From CAVUFH01 sp963740835 (GTDB lineage Bacteria > Actinomycetota > Acidimicrobiia > IMCC26256 > PALSA-610): DNA of 64,000 bases. Every line of letters starts with the position of its first letter. Positions within the stretch are counted from its first letter, which is position 1. The notes beneath the pieces are model-generated. The model saw only the letters and a list, made by a program, of their open reading frames with translations, searched no databases and had not been told where the DNA came from. A program made the translations under genes and the position numbers. Shown here piece after piece: positions 18,139 through 27,245 of the stretch. The DNA is taken from the NCBI GenBank assembly GCA_963740835.1, contig CAVUFH010000007.1, positions 434,001 to 498,000 on the forward strand, in the 5' to 3' direction.

Positions 18139-19905
18139 TTGCTTGCACAGCTATCGTCGGAAACGGCGCAGCCGGTTCAGCGCGCGAGTCGGTCTGAGCT
18201 CGGCATCCTTCTCGTGCTCTCACTTCTCGTGAGCGCGGGCCTCGTCATCCTGACATCGACCCACGGGGCGTACGGCGCCGCCCGGAACGACGACTGGTCC
18301 TACTCGCGCGTTGCTTTCGACTTCGCGGACAATCACCGCTTTCACGTCGATGGTTGGATACAAACGATCCTCGTCGGACACACGTTGCTCGCGTGGCCGG
18401 TCATCATCTTCGCGGGCAAGAGCATTGCTGCGCTGCAACTTCTCGGCCTCAGCGCTGCGATCGCCGGGACGGTCTTCTGTTACGCCCTACTCCGGCGGTG
18501 CCTGACACCGGCGTGGTCGGCAATCGCGTGCCTGACGCTGGTTCTCGGCCCGGCCTTCGCATCCCTCGCCATGTCGTACATGACCGACACGACATCGTTC
18601 GCGGCCCAGGGTGCGACGCTGCTCTTCGGGGCGCGCGCGCTGGAAACTCGATCCCCGGCAAGCTCGAGGTGGTTGCTCGCGGCGGCCGCCACGGGCCTCC
18701 TGGCGTTCTCCATCCGCGAGTACGCGATCGTGGCATTCCCGGCGGTCGTGTTCGTCGCACTGGCTCGTTCGTGGCCGAACCACGCCGAACGGGGACGCAT
18801 CACCGCCGTCGCGATTGGATATGTCTGCCTCGCGGCCTTGCTGATTGCGTGGCGCCGCGCGCTACCGAACACCGTCTCGCCCGCGCTCGACCTTCAACCC
18901 GGCCCGGAAGACCTGAGAGCGCTCGCGCGGTTCGCCGTCACATTGGGACTGTTCGTCAGCCCGGTTGCGTTCGCGATCTCACCGATCAGGGCGGTCTCCG
19001 CGGCCTGGAGATCAAATCGTCTTCTCACGGTCGCGGCGGTCGCACTGGCTGCTGCGTGTCTCTTCGGATCCAAAGCGAGCTTCATCGGCAACTACGTCAC
19101 AGAACGTGGCAGCTATCCGAACACAACGATCGTACGGGGCCCGCTCCATGTGATCCCGTCGCCCGTGTACTCATGCGCACGCGCGTTCGGGGTATACGCG
19201 CTCTGCATCGCGTTGCTCGTCCTCGCGCGGGCACTCGCCCGCGGCATCGAGCACGTCCGAAGTGGTCACCCATGGCACGCACTCGGCACGACCGCGCGAG
19301 ACGCGCCAACGCCCACCATGCTGGCCGCGTTCACGACGTCGCTCACCCTCGTCTATCTCGCAGTCATCGCGTTGACAACCGGAACCTTCTTCGACCGCTA
19401 TCTGATTCTGCTCGTCCCGTACATCGCGGCCTTGCTCATCCTCGCCGGCTCGCGCAACCGCCTCTTTTGGCGTGTCTCGCGGCGGGCGGGTCGGGCTGCA
19501 GCGGCCGCCGCTCTCGTCGCGTACGCCGCGATCGGATTCGTGTACGTCGATGCGGCAGCAACCATCGACGGCGCCAAGTGGCGAACCGCAGAGCGTCTCG
19601 TGTCGGCCGGCTTCCCGCCCGCGACCATTGACGCCGGGTACGAATGGTTCGGGTTCCACCAGACCGACGACATCTCCCCCGGCTGGGAACACCGAAAGGG
19701 CGACCTCGCCACACGGCTCTTCAGCCCGCGGCCCGTCTGTGCGACGGTGTTCTTGAGTGGCGACGAGGCCGCCGCGCGTGCGGCCGCTCGCCGGCACGTG
19801 ATCGTCCGACGGTCCGTCGTACGCACCCTTCTGGGTCGCGACGTCGTCGTGACTGCCATCTTCGGACCGGATTCTTGCGCGGTTGGAGAATCGAGAACCC
19901 CGTGA
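18139..19905 (+). CDS. Polytopic membrane glycosyltransferase (GT39/ArnT-like GT-C fold)
   Basis: A 588-residue integral membrane protein with about eleven hydrophobic helices, then a soluble C-terminal part ending GRDVVVTAIFGPDSC. After the first helix (LLVLSLLVSAGLVILTS) comes RNDDWSYSRVAFDFADNH, an acidic loop like the catalytic Asp motif of lipid-phosphate-sugar-using GT-C transferases. I prefer TTG 18139, which has GAGGAG 9 bases upstream, although an in-frame TTG at 18061 would add 26 residues without signal character. It diverges from the luciferase-like gene and overlaps the following methyltransferase by four bases. The glycan acceptor is unknown. Confidence 0.75.
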   Translation: MLAQLSSETAQPVQRASRSELGILLVLSLLVSAGLVILTSTHGAYGAARNDDWSYSRVAFDFADNHRFHVDGWIQTILVGHTLLAWPVIIFAGKSIAALQLLGLSAAIAGTVFCYALLRRCLTPAWSAIACLTLVLGPAFASLAMSYMTDTTSFAAQGATLLFGARALETRSPASSRWLLAAAATGLLAFSIREYAIVAFPAVVFVALARSWPNHAERGRITAVAIGYVCLAALLIAWRRALPNTVSPALDLQPGPEDLRALARFAVTLGLFVSPVAFAISPIRAVSAAWRSNRLLTVAAVALAAACLFGSKASFIGNYVTERGSYPNTTIVRGPLHVIPSPVYSCARAFGVYALCIALLVLARALARGIEHVRSGHPWHALGTTARDAPTPTMLAAFTTSLTLVYLAVIALTTGTFFDRYLILLVPYIAALLILAGSRNRLFWRVSRRAGRAAAAAALVAYAAIGFVYVDAAATIDGAKWRTAERLVSAGFPPATIDAGYEWFGFHQTDDISPGWEHRKGDLATRLFSPRPVCATVFLSGDEAAARAAARRHVIVRRSVVRTLLGRDVVVTAIFGPDSCAVGESRTP

Positions 19906-20639
19906 TGCTGCCCTCGCGCTACAAGGTCAAGAGGTCTCTGCTCTGGCCACGAGTCGCCTACCTACGTCGGAAGACGCGTGACATCGACCCGGTTGCCCGG
20001 CACATCCTGGAGTCGCAGTACTACCGACCAACCATCTACGCCTTCGTGCGCGCAACGGCCGCGAACCCCGACCTGCTCGTCGAGGCCGACCTCGATGCCA
20101 CCAGCATCGTGTTGGACGTCGGTGCGTACATCGGGGACTGGTCCGGGCAGATCTCGCAGCGCTATCGCTGCACGATCTACGCATTCGAGCCGAATCCCAA
20201 CGCGTTCGAGAAACTACGTGCTCGCCTCGCGGCTCACGGCCGAGTCCATCTGTTCAACTACGGCTTGGCGGGAGCGGACGCGCAAGCCAGCTTGACCTTG
20301 GATGGTCCCGGGTCCTCGGTGTTCGCGGAGAACGGCACCTTCGGGAAGGTCGACGTTCGGCTGCGTGATGTCGTCGCCGTGCTCGACGACTGCGGCATCG
20401 ACCGCGTCGATCTGTGCAAGGTGAACATCGAAGGCGGCGAGTACGACCTCTTCGACCGCCTCATCGAGTCCGACTGGATCTCCCGCATCGGCAGTCTGTC
20501 GATTCAGTTCCACGAATGGCATCCGAACGCATACCGCCGCAGGCGTGCCATCAGACGTGCGTTTCACCGCACCCACGCAGAAGTGTGGAACTACCCCTTC
20601 GTCTGGGAGTTCTGGCGGACTCGCAACCCGGCTGGCTAG
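19902..20639 (+). CDS. FkbM-family SAM-dependent methyltransferase
   Basis: About 245 residues with the FkbM methyltransferase core: the SAM-binding loop IVLDVGAYIGDWSGQISQRY, then YAFEPNPNAFEKLRARL, DVRLRDVVAVLDDCGIDRVDLCKVNIEGGEYDLFDRL, the last being the typical FkbM acid-loop. These enzymes O-methylate sugars or polyketides, and beside a membrane glycosyltransferase the likely target is a surface glycan. GTG 19902 overlaps the upstream stop (GTGA), with ATG 19905 as an alternative start; both lie in the same frame. Confidence 0.87.
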   Translation: MMLPSRYKVKRSLLWPRVAYLRRKTRDIDPVARHILESQYYRPTIYAFVRATAANPDLLVEADLDATSIVLDVGAYIGDWSGQISQRYRCTIYAFEPNPNAFEKLRARLAAHGRVHLFNYGLAGADAQASLTLDGPGSSVFAENGTFGKVDVRLRDVVAVLDDCGIDRVDLCKVNIEGGEYDLFDRLIESDWISRIGSLSIQFHEWHPNAYRRRRAIRRAFHRTHAEVWNYPFVWEFWRTRNPAG

Positions 20640-20671
20640 ACGTTCTCCCCACGGCGTAGTTCACTGCCGCC

Positions 20672-21454
20672 ATGACCGAGCGTCTGGCCGGGAAGTCGGC
20701 AATCGTCACGGGCGCCGCGCGCGGCTCCGGCGCCGCAATCGCGCAGCGCTTCGCCGGTGAGGGCGCAACCGTCGTGCTCGCCGACGTGCTCGACGAGCGC
20801 GGCGAGCAGACGGCCGCCGAGCTCGGCGATGCGGCGCGCTACGTGCACTGCGACGTCACGCAGGAGGCGGACTGGTCCGCGCTCGTGGACGCGGTTGGTG
20901 ACGTCGACATCCTCGTCAACAACGCGGCGATCCTGCACCTGGCCGCGATCGCCGACACGTCCGTCGAGACCGTCCGCCGGATCTTCGAGGTCAACGAGCT
21001 CGGACCGTTCATCGGCATCAAGGCTGTCATCGAACCGATGCGCCGGCGCGGTGGCGGGTCGATCGTCAACATCTCGTCCATCGATGGTCTGTTCGTGACA
21101 CCGGGTACCGCCGCGTACGCCGCGAGCAAGTTCGCGTTCCGCGGTCTCACCAAGACCGCCGCGCTCGAGCTCGGTCGTTTCGGAATCCGAGTCAACGCGG
21201 TGTGTCCGGCCGCTGGGAATTCGGAGATGGTCGCGGGCGCGCTCCCGCCCGACTTCGATTTCACCCGCATCGCCGCGTCAGGCGGAGGCGAGCGCCACCG
21301 CGCACCGATCGGGCGCCGCGGTCAGATGGCGGACGTCGCCGACGCCGCACTGTTCTTCGCATCCGACGAGAGCACGTTCGTCACCGGTACCGACCTGCTC
21401 GTCGACGGCGGCTTGAGCGCGGGCATGACAATTCCCGGCCAACCCGGCACCTGA
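20672..21454 (+). CDS. Short-chain dehydrogenase/reductase (classical SDR)
   Basis: A 260-residue Rossmann-fold oxidoreductase. The cofactor loop is VTGAARGSGAAIAQRFA (TGxxxGxG), followed by LADVLDERG (an Asp that favours NAD+), the NNAAILHLAAIADTS structural motif, catalytic Ser in NISSIDGLF, Tyr and Lys in YAASKFAFRG, and the C-terminal TGTDLLVDGGLSAGM. It resembles the hydroxysteroid-dehydrogenase-like group common in actinobacterial catabolic clusters. It is convergent with the luciferase-like gene at 21465, ten bases away. Confidence 0.92.
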   Translation: MTERLAGKSAIVTGAARGSGAAIAQRFAGEGATVVLADVLDERGEQTAAELGDAARYVHCDVTQEADWSALVDAVGDVDILVNNAAILHLAAIADTSVETVRRIFEVNELGPFIGIKAVIEPMRRRGGGSIVNISSIDGLFVTPGTAAYAASKFAFRGLTKTAALELGRFGIRVNAVCPAAGNSEMVAGALPPDFDFTRIAASGGGERHRAPIGRRGQMADVADAALFFASDESTFVTGTDLLVDGGLSAGMTIPGQPGT

Positions 21455-21464
21455 CCGTCGCGGG

Positions 21465-22472
21465 CTAGAAGACGAGCTCGGCGATCCGCCGCATCGTCTC
21501 CACGTCCTGGACCGCGACGTTGAGCGTCGTGACCGCGCTGTCGTCCCACATCTGCAAGCGCTCACGAATGCGTTCGGGCGGGCCGACGAGCGAGATCTCG
21601 TCCGCGAACGCGCTCGGCACCATTGCGATCGCTTCGTCGCGCTTGCCCTCGAGGAACAGGCGCTGGATCTCGTTGGCTTCGGACTCGTAGCCCATGCGCG
21701 CCATCAAGTTCTTGTGGAAGTTCGCACCTTCGGCGCCCATGCCACCGATGTAGAAACCGAGCGATGCCTTCGAGGGCAACAACGCGCCTTCGATGTCGTC
21801 GGTGATGATGAAGTTGCACAGCGCCGCGATCTCGAAGCCGGGTTTCGCGGCTCGCAAGGAATCGGCGTACACCTCGGGGCGGAACGGCGAGTAGTAGAGG
21901 GGCAACCAGCCATCGGCGATCTCGGCGGTCATCGCGACGTTCTTCGGCCCTTCGGCACCGAGGTAGATCGGGATGTCGGCGCGCCGCGGGTGGGTGATCG
22001 ACTTGAGCGGCTTGCCCAGGCCGACCGAACCCGGGCCGGTGTACGGGTGCTGGTAGTGGTCGCCGGGGAATTCGAGCGGTGCTTCGCGCGCCAGGACCCG
22101 CCGGATGATCTCGACGTACTCACGTGTGCGCGCGAGCGGCTTGCCGAACGGCTGGCCGTACCAACCCTCGACCACTTGCGGTCCTGACACTCCGAGGCCG
22201 AGGATCAGCCGGCCGTTGCTCAGGTGGTCGAGCGTGAGCGCGTGCATCGCGGTGGCCGTCGGTGTGCGGGCCGAGATCTGCACGACGCCGGTACCCAGCT
22301 TGATCGTCGACGTCTGCGCCGCGATCCACACAAGGGGCGAGAACGCGTCCGAGCCCCACGACTCCGCGCTCCACACCGAGTCGAAGCCGAGCTTCTCCGC
22401 CTCTTCCGCGAGCTCCGCGATCTTGGCGGGCGGCCGCGCGCCCCAGTAGCCGAGAACGAGTCCGAGCTTCAC
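21465..22472 (-). CDS. F420-dependent luciferase-like oxidoreductase (Rv3520c-like)
   Basis: A 335-residue TIM-barrel protein starting MKLGLVLGYWGARPPAKIAE. Segments FDSVWSAESWGSDAFSPLVWIAAQT, LGTGVVQISARTPTATAMHALTLDHLSNGRLILGLGVSGPQVVEGWYG and YLGAEGPKNVAMTAEIADGWLPL are highly typical of the actinobacterial F420-dependent LLM family. Members oxidise or reduce CoA-linked or steroid-like substrates using F420. It lies 30 bases from the end of the P450 gene on the same strand, so the two are probably transcribed together. Confidence 0.9.
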   Translation of the reverse strand: MKLGLVLGYWGARPPAKIAELAEEAEKLGFDSVWSAESWGSDAFSPLVWIAAQTSTIKLGTGVVQISARTPTATAMHALTLDHLSNGRLILGLGVSGPQVVEGWYGQPFGKPLARTREYVEIIRRVLAREAPLEFPGDHYQHPYTGPGSVGLGKPLKSITHPRRADIPIYLGAEGPKNVAMTAEIADGWLPLYYSPFRPEVYADSLRAAKPGFEIAALCNFIITDDIEGALLPSKASLGFYIGGMGAEGANFHKNLMARMGYESEANEIQRLFLEGKRDEAIAMVPSAFADEISLVGPPERIRERLQMWDDSAVTTLNVAVQDVETMRRIAELVF

Positions 22473-22502
22473 GACACCATCACGTTCAGACGGGTTCCGC
22501 AG

Positions 22503-23738
22503 TCAGGAGACTTCGCGCTTGCCGGGCGGGTACTTCACGGGCATGTGCTTGATACCCGCGATGAAGTTGGAGCGCAGCGGCTGTGCGTCGCCGATCAGTT
22601 CGAGCTTCGGCATCCGGCGCGCCATCTCCTCGAGCAGCACGTAGATCTCCATACGTGCGAGGTTCGAGCCCAAGCAGTGGTGCGGTCCGCCGCCGCCGAA
22701 CCCGACGTGCTCGTTCGGGTCGCGGGTGATGTCGAACGTGAACGGATCGTCGAAGACCTCTTCGTCGCGGTTGGCGGAGATGTACCAGATGCTGACCTTG
22801 TCGCCGGCCTTGAACTCCTGCCCGCGTAGCTCCGTGTCCTTGGTCACGTTGCGACGGAAGTACATGACAGGCGACGCCCAGCGCACCACTTCTTCGGCCG
22901 CGAGCTGCGCACGCGACGGGTCGTCGACGAGCAGCTGGTACTGGTCGGGATAGTCGCAGAAGGCACGCACCCCGTGGGAGATCGAGTTGCGTGTCGTCTC
23001 ATTGCCTGCCACCGCGAGCAGCAAGAAGAACAGGTTGAAGTCCATCTCGGTAAGCGTGTCGCCGTCGACTTCGGCTTCGAGCAGCGCGGTGACGATGTCG
23101 TCGCGCGGGTTCGCGCGCCGCTCCTCGGCGAGCGAGTTCGCATACATGAACATCTCTATCTGCGCGTTCTGCACTTCTTCGTCGCTGACGCTGTACTCCG
23201 GATCTTCGGAGCCGATCATCCGATTGCTCCACTCGAAGAGCTTGTGCCGATCGGCCTGGGGCACACCGATCATCTCGGCGATGACCTGGAGCGGGACCTC
23301 TGCGGCGACGTCGACGACGAAGTCGCACTCGCCGGCTTCGATCACGTCGTCGAGGATCTTGTTGGTGAGCTCACGGATGTGCGGCTCGATCATGCGCATC
23401 TGGCGCGGGGTGAACCCACGATTCACGAGCTTCCGGTAGCGCGTGTGCTCCGGCGCGTCCATCGTGAGCATGAGGTTGCCGCCCTGCTCGAACTGGTAGT
23501 CCTCGGGTCGGCCTTCGAGTTGCACGACACCGCCGCGCTTCTGATCGGAGGAGTACGTCGCGCCGTCGCGACCGACCGTGATCACGTCCGCGTGCTTCGT
23601 GATCACCCAGAAGCCCGGACCACCCGGCTCGGGGTGGAAGTAGACGGGCGCTTCCCGCCGCAGGTACGTGAACCACTCGTGCGGGACACCTCGGGTGAAC
23701 CGATCCCGATCGAGCAGGTCGATGTCGCTCAGTTGCAT
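22503..23738 (-). CDS. Cytochrome P450 (CYP125/142-like)
   Basis: A 411-residue soluble P450. The I-helix oxygen-activation motif is AVAGNETTRNSISHG, the K-helix ExxR is EEVVRWASPVMYFRRN, and the haem-binding loop is GFGGGGPHHCLGSNLARMEI with its thiolate Cys. MLTMDAPEHTRYRKLVNRGFTPRQM is typical of the group containing steroid C26/27 monooxygenases. ATG 23738 has AGGAG 6 bases upstream; the open frame extends further but without similarity. A redox partner is not visible in the window. Steroid or terpenoid hydroxylation is inferred from subfamily resemblance and from the lipid-CoA genes nearby. Confidence 0.92.
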   Translation of the reverse strand: MQLSDIDLLDRDRFTRGVPHEWFTYLRREAPVYFHPEPGGPGFWVITKHADVITVGRDGATYSSDQKRGGVVQLEGRPEDYQFEQGGNLMLTMDAPEHTRYRKLVNRGFTPRQMRMIEPHIRELTNKILDDVIEAGECDFVVDVAAEVPLQVIAEMIGVPQADRHKLFEWSNRMIGSEDPEYSVSDEEVQNAQIEMFMYANSLAEERRANPRDDIVTALLEAEVDGDTLTEMDFNLFFLLLAVAGNETTRNSISHGVRAFCDYPDQYQLLVDDPSRAQLAAEEVVRWASPVMYFRRNVTKDTELRGQEFKAGDKVSIWYISANRDEEVFDDPFTFDITRDPNEHVGFGGGGPHHCLGSNLARMEIYVLLEEMARRMPKLELIGDAQPLRSNFIAGIKHMPVKYPPGKREVS

Positions 23739-23851
23739 TTCCACTCCTGGGCTCTCCTGGACTTCGAGCAGTTCGGTGAGCCTACCGAGTCGGCATTGGC
23801 TCGCGTTGAGCCGTACCGCGGCGTCGGCGCTGGGCGTGCGAAGCTCTCGCC

Positions 23852-24520
23852 ATGGACGTCTACGAAGCGCTGTACACAACCCGTGCGATGCGGCGGTGCC
23901 GCCCCGATCCGATTCCTGAGGACGTGCAGGCGCGCATCCTGGACGCCGCGATCCGCGCACCGAGCGGCGGGAACACTCAGAACTGGCGGTTCATGCTCGT
24001 CGACGACCCGGACGTACGCGCGCGTCTCGGACCGATATACCGCGAGTGCCTCGCGCTGTTGTGGAAGACGATCTACAAGGACCGGCTCGAAGCGGCCAAC
24101 GCCGCGCCCGACGATCCCGAGCACGCACAGATGCTGCGCGTGCAGCGATCGGCGCAGCACCTCGCCGACCACTTCGAGGAATACCCGCTGCTGTTGTTCA
24201 GCTTCGTGCAGTTCGATCCTTCAGGTGGATCGATCTTCCCCGCGACCTGGTCGGCGATGCTCGCGGCGCGCGCCGAAGGCATCGGTGCCTCGCTCACGTC
24301 GGTCTTCCTCTTCCAGCTCGACAACGTGCTCGAGATCCTCGGCGTTCCGAAGCCAGAGGGCTGGCTCTTCTCTTCGTGCGTCACGTTCGGATACCCGACG
24401 GGACGGTGGGGTGTCGCGCCCCGCCGCCCGGTGCACGAGGTCGCGTTCCGCAACAGCTGGGGTGCACCGCTGGGCTTCGAAGTTCCCGAGCCGCTGTGGC
24501 CCGACGCGACGAATGCGTAG
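23852..24520 (+). CDS. Nitroreductase family protein
   Basis: A 222-residue FMN-binding oxidoreductase beginning MDVYEALYTTRAMRRCRPDPI, the FMN-contact region RxxR, with APSGGNTQNWRFMLVDDP (FMN ribityl/phosphate contacts) and later ARAEGIGASLTSVF plus GYPTGRWGVAPRRPV at the C-terminus. Family members reduce nitroaromatics, flavins or enones. Subgroups in actinobacteria may use F420 or NAD(P)H. It is divergent from the P450 gene across a 113-base gap, which probably holds promoters for both. Confidence 0.9.
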   Translation: MDVYEALYTTRAMRRCRPDPIPEDVQARILDAAIRAPSGGNTQNWRFMLVDDPDVRARLGPIYRECLALLWKTIYKDRLEAANAAPDDPEHAQMLRVQRSAQHLADHFEEYPLLLFSFVQFDPSGGSIFPATWSAMLAARAEGIGASLTSVFLFQLDNVLEILGVPKPEGWLFSSCVTFGYPTGRWGVAPRRPVHEVAFRNSWGAPLGFEVPEPLWPDATNA

Positions 24521-24533
24521 TGGGAAGGGAAAA

Positions 24534-24989
24534 GTGCGGAACGCCGCCGGCGGCGACGCCGCGGCGTACGCGCTCGCCGCGTTCCTCGGCTTCGCGGGCA
24601 CGACGCACTTCGTCAATCCGGGTTTCTACGACCCGATCGTGCCGCACCGGCTACCGCTGTCGCCCCGAACGTGGACCTATGTGAGCGGCGCGGCCGAGCT
24701 CGCGGTCGCCGCTACGGTCGCGAAGCGGCGGACCCGCGCCGTGGGCGGCCTGCTCGCGGCCGGCCTGTTCGTTGCGGTGTTCCCGGGCAACGTGCAGATG
24801 GCCTACGACTGGCGCGACCGTTCGCGGCGCGAGCAAGGCCTCGCCTACGGCCGCCTCCCGCTGCAAGGCCCGATGGTGTGGTGGGCGCTGCGCGTCGCGC
24901 GTCGCGCGTCGGGCACGCGCCGCGGCTCGGGTCGAGGAGGCCGCGCTCAGGCGACGAAGCGCTGGAACCAGCCGAGCATCAGCGCGTAG
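24534..24989 (+). CDS. Small DoxX-like membrane protein
   Basis: About 151 residues with four hydrophobic segments (AAAYALAAFLGFAGTTHFVNP, RTWTYVSGAAELAVAATVA, AVGGLLAAGLFVAVFPGNVQMAYD, PMVWWALRVARRA), matching the DoxX-like family of uncertain redox or quinone-related role. I prefer GTG 24534 because GGGAAGGG lies directly upstream; ATG 24513, overlapping the nitroreductase stop, is an alternative. The last 43 bases overlap the convergent dienelactone-hydrolase gene, encoding a basic tail. Confidence 0.7.
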   Translation: MRNAAGGDAAAYALAAFLGFAGTTHFVNPGFYDPIVPHRLPLSPRTWTYVSGAAELAVAATVAKRRTRAVGGLLAAGLFVAVFPGNVQMAYDWRDRSRREQGLAYGRLPLQGPMVWWALRVARRASGTRRGSGRGGRAQATKRWNQPSISA

Positions 24990-25876
24990 GACTCTTCCGC
25001 GGCCGCCTTGTTGTAACGCGGGCCGGTCGGGTTGAAGAAGGCGTGATCGACCCCGACGAACGTCTTCACCTCGTACGTGAGACCCGCGATCTGCAGCGCC
25101 TGGACCGCGCGGTCGCGCGTTGCGTTCACACGGTCATCGTTTCCCGCGTAGATCGCGAGGACGGCCGCCTTCGAGCTGCTGAAGTCCGGCGATGCCGGCG
25201 CGGGCCCGTAGAACGGGACGCCGGCCGCGATGCGTTGGTCGCCTTGCTGCATCAGCTCCCACGTGAGCCCGCCGCCGAAGCAGAACCCGACGACGCCGAT
25301 CTTCGCACCCGGTACCGTTGCTGCCAGCTGATCGACGCCGTTCTCGAGCGTGACCATCAACGTCTCCATCGGCATGCCCGCCAGCGCGGCCGGCGCCGCC
25401 GCGGGGTCCTTCAATGCAGCCGTACCGCCCTCGCTCGAGAGAAGGTCGATGCAAAGTGCGGCGTAGCCGGCAGTCGCGAGCCCGCCGACGAAGTCGTAGA
25501 ACTCGGGTGTGAGCCCACGGTTCTCGTGCACGACGAGCACCGCGCCCTTCGGCGACGCGGGAACCGCGGAGGCCGCTTGCAACTGTCCGACCGAGCTCGT
25601 GAACGTCACCGGCTTGGCGGCGACGGGTACACCGGTCGTCGGCGGGGCGGTTGCCGCGGTCGACTCCGAGCTCGATCCCTCCGACGACGTCTTCGGCGAG
25701 TTCTTCGAGCTGCGCGCAGCATCGTCATCGTCGCCGTTGCAGGCGGCGAGCAACGCCGTCGCGCTGGTGAGCCCGACCCCGAAGAGCCCGAGCCGGCGCA
25801 GCGCCTCGCGGCGGGAAACGAATCCGGATCCGTAGTCTTCGGCGACCTCGCCCGCGAGATAGTCACGCAACGCCAT
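24947..25876 (-). CDS. Dienelactone hydrolase-family lipoprotein
   Basis: A 309-residue alpha/beta hydrolase. The N-terminus has RREALRRLGLFGVGLTSATA followed by LLAAC, combining a Tat-like Arg pair with a lipobox, then an acidic Ser/Thr linker, so it is probably exported and lipid-anchored. The catalytic domain shows the dienelactone-hydrolase triad: Cys in VVGFCFGGG, Asp in YAGNDDRVNATRD, His in GVDHAFFNPTGP, and HENRGLTPEF near the start. Family members open cyclic dienelactones or other esters. It follows the glycosyltransferase gene on the same strand after 29 bases. Confidence 0.87.
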   Translation of the reverse strand: MALRDYLAGEVAEDYGSGFVSRREALRRLGLFGVGLTSATALLAACNGDDDDAARSSKNSPKTSSEGSSSESTAATAPPTTGVPVAAKPVTFTSSVGQLQAASAVPASPKGAVLVVHENRGLTPEFYDFVGGLATAGYAALCIDLLSSEGGTAALKDPAAAPAALAGMPMETLMVTLENGVDQLAATVPGAKIGVVGFCFGGGLTWELMQQGDQRIAAGVPFYGPAPASPDFSSSKAAVLAIYAGNDDRVNATRDRAVQALQIAGLTYEVKTFVGVDHAFFNPTGPRYNKAAAEESYALMLGWFQRFVA

Positions 25877-25905
25877 CCGGTGACGATAGGCGGCCGGGCG
25901 TCGCT

Positions 25906-27136
25906 TCAGGGTCGGGGGCGGTCCAGCCGGTCGAGGATCCGACGGATGACGTTGTCCCAGGAGAACCGAGCTTCCGCGGCCACCCGGGCCGCGGCGGCGA
26001 GCCGGGCGCGAGTCTCGGGCTCGTCGCGCAACCGGCGCAACACGCGCCCGAGCGCGACCGCGTCTCCCGGCGGCATCAGGCAAGCGTCGACGTCGTCCAC
26101 CAACCGGGCCGCGATCTGCGGGACATCCGGCGCGACGACCGCGCGGCCCGCGGCGAGGTACTCGGCGAGCTTCAACGGCGAGTAGTGGAACGTCCGGTCC
26201 CGGCGACCGAGCACGAGCGCGACATCCATCGCCGCGAGGTGCTCCGGCAGATCGGGATGCGCAACGGTTCCGGTGAACACGGTACTGACACCCTGCGCAC
26301 GTGCGAGGTCTTCGATGCGCGCGCGCTCGGGTCCGTCGCCGATGAGCAAGAGCGTCGCGTCGTCGATCCCGGCGACCGCGGTGATCGCCTGATCGAGCGC
26401 GTGGAAGGGCCGGAAGCTCCCGACCCAGCCGACGACGAACCGCCCGCGCAGCCCGAGCCGCTCGCGCACCTGCGTGCGCGTCGCCTCCTCCTCGAGGCCG
26501 AGCGCGAACACGTCCAGGTCGACACCGGTCGGTGTGATGAGGATCGATTCGGGTCGCGCGCCGATGCGGCGCGCCTGTTCGGCGACGAGCTCGGTACCGC
26601 ACGCGACGACGTCGGCCGCGCGCAGGGCGGGCGCCTCGCCCGCGCGTTCGGCGAGGCCCCGCCAGCCCGGACGGCGGGTGCCCCACTCGTCCGCTTCCCA
26701 CACGTGGGTTGCGGGCACGAAGAGCACCGAGGGCACGCCGAGCTCGCGGGCGAGGTCGACACCCGCGGTGTGGAACAGCTCATGGCGTTGCCACACGAAC
26801 GCGACGGTCGCGCCCTCGGTAGTCGGCGGCGTCGAGCCGGAAGCGACGGCCGCGCCGGTACTGCCGAACGTCCTTCGCCGCGGTCTTCGCGACCGTCGGT
26901 ATGCGGCGGCGCCACCCGGGCGCGTCCGCGGAACGGAGCTGGGCGCCAGAGCCGCGCCGCCGCGCCGCATCCGGCTCGACCTCGCCCGCCGGCGTCACGA
27001 TCCACGCGGCGCCGAGCACGCGCCGCGCGGCCGCGGCCCACCCGGCCGTGCTCGTCCACGCCGCGACCGGACCCTGCTGCCCGGCGACAGTTGTCGGCAG
27101 CACGAACACCGCACCCCGGTCGGTGGCATCAGACAC
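25906..27136 (-). CDS. GT4-type glycosyltransferase (frame break near 26818)
   Basis: About 409 residues after correction. The N-terminal frame begins MSDATDRGAVFVLPTTVAGQ and runs to RRGRRFRLDAADY; after one extra base it continues EGATVAFVWQRHELFHTAGVD and on through the GT-B fold: ILITPTGVDLDVFAL, VGWVGSFRPFHALDQAI, LLLIGDGPERARIEDLA and the donor-site ExxxxxE-like HYSPLKLAEYLAAGRAVVAPDVPQI. GTG 27136 has GGGGAG 9 bases upstream. It is divergent from the GT4 gene at 27246. This is the left end of the glycan locus proper. Confidence 0.83.
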
Positions 27137-27245
27137 GAGGGCGATGCTCCCCGACCGCTCCGTCCGCGCGCCACACGCGCGTCGATCCGAAGGTGCCGGT
27201 CGTCGATCGGGTGATGCCGGGCCCGGTCGTGGCACGATGCTGCCG

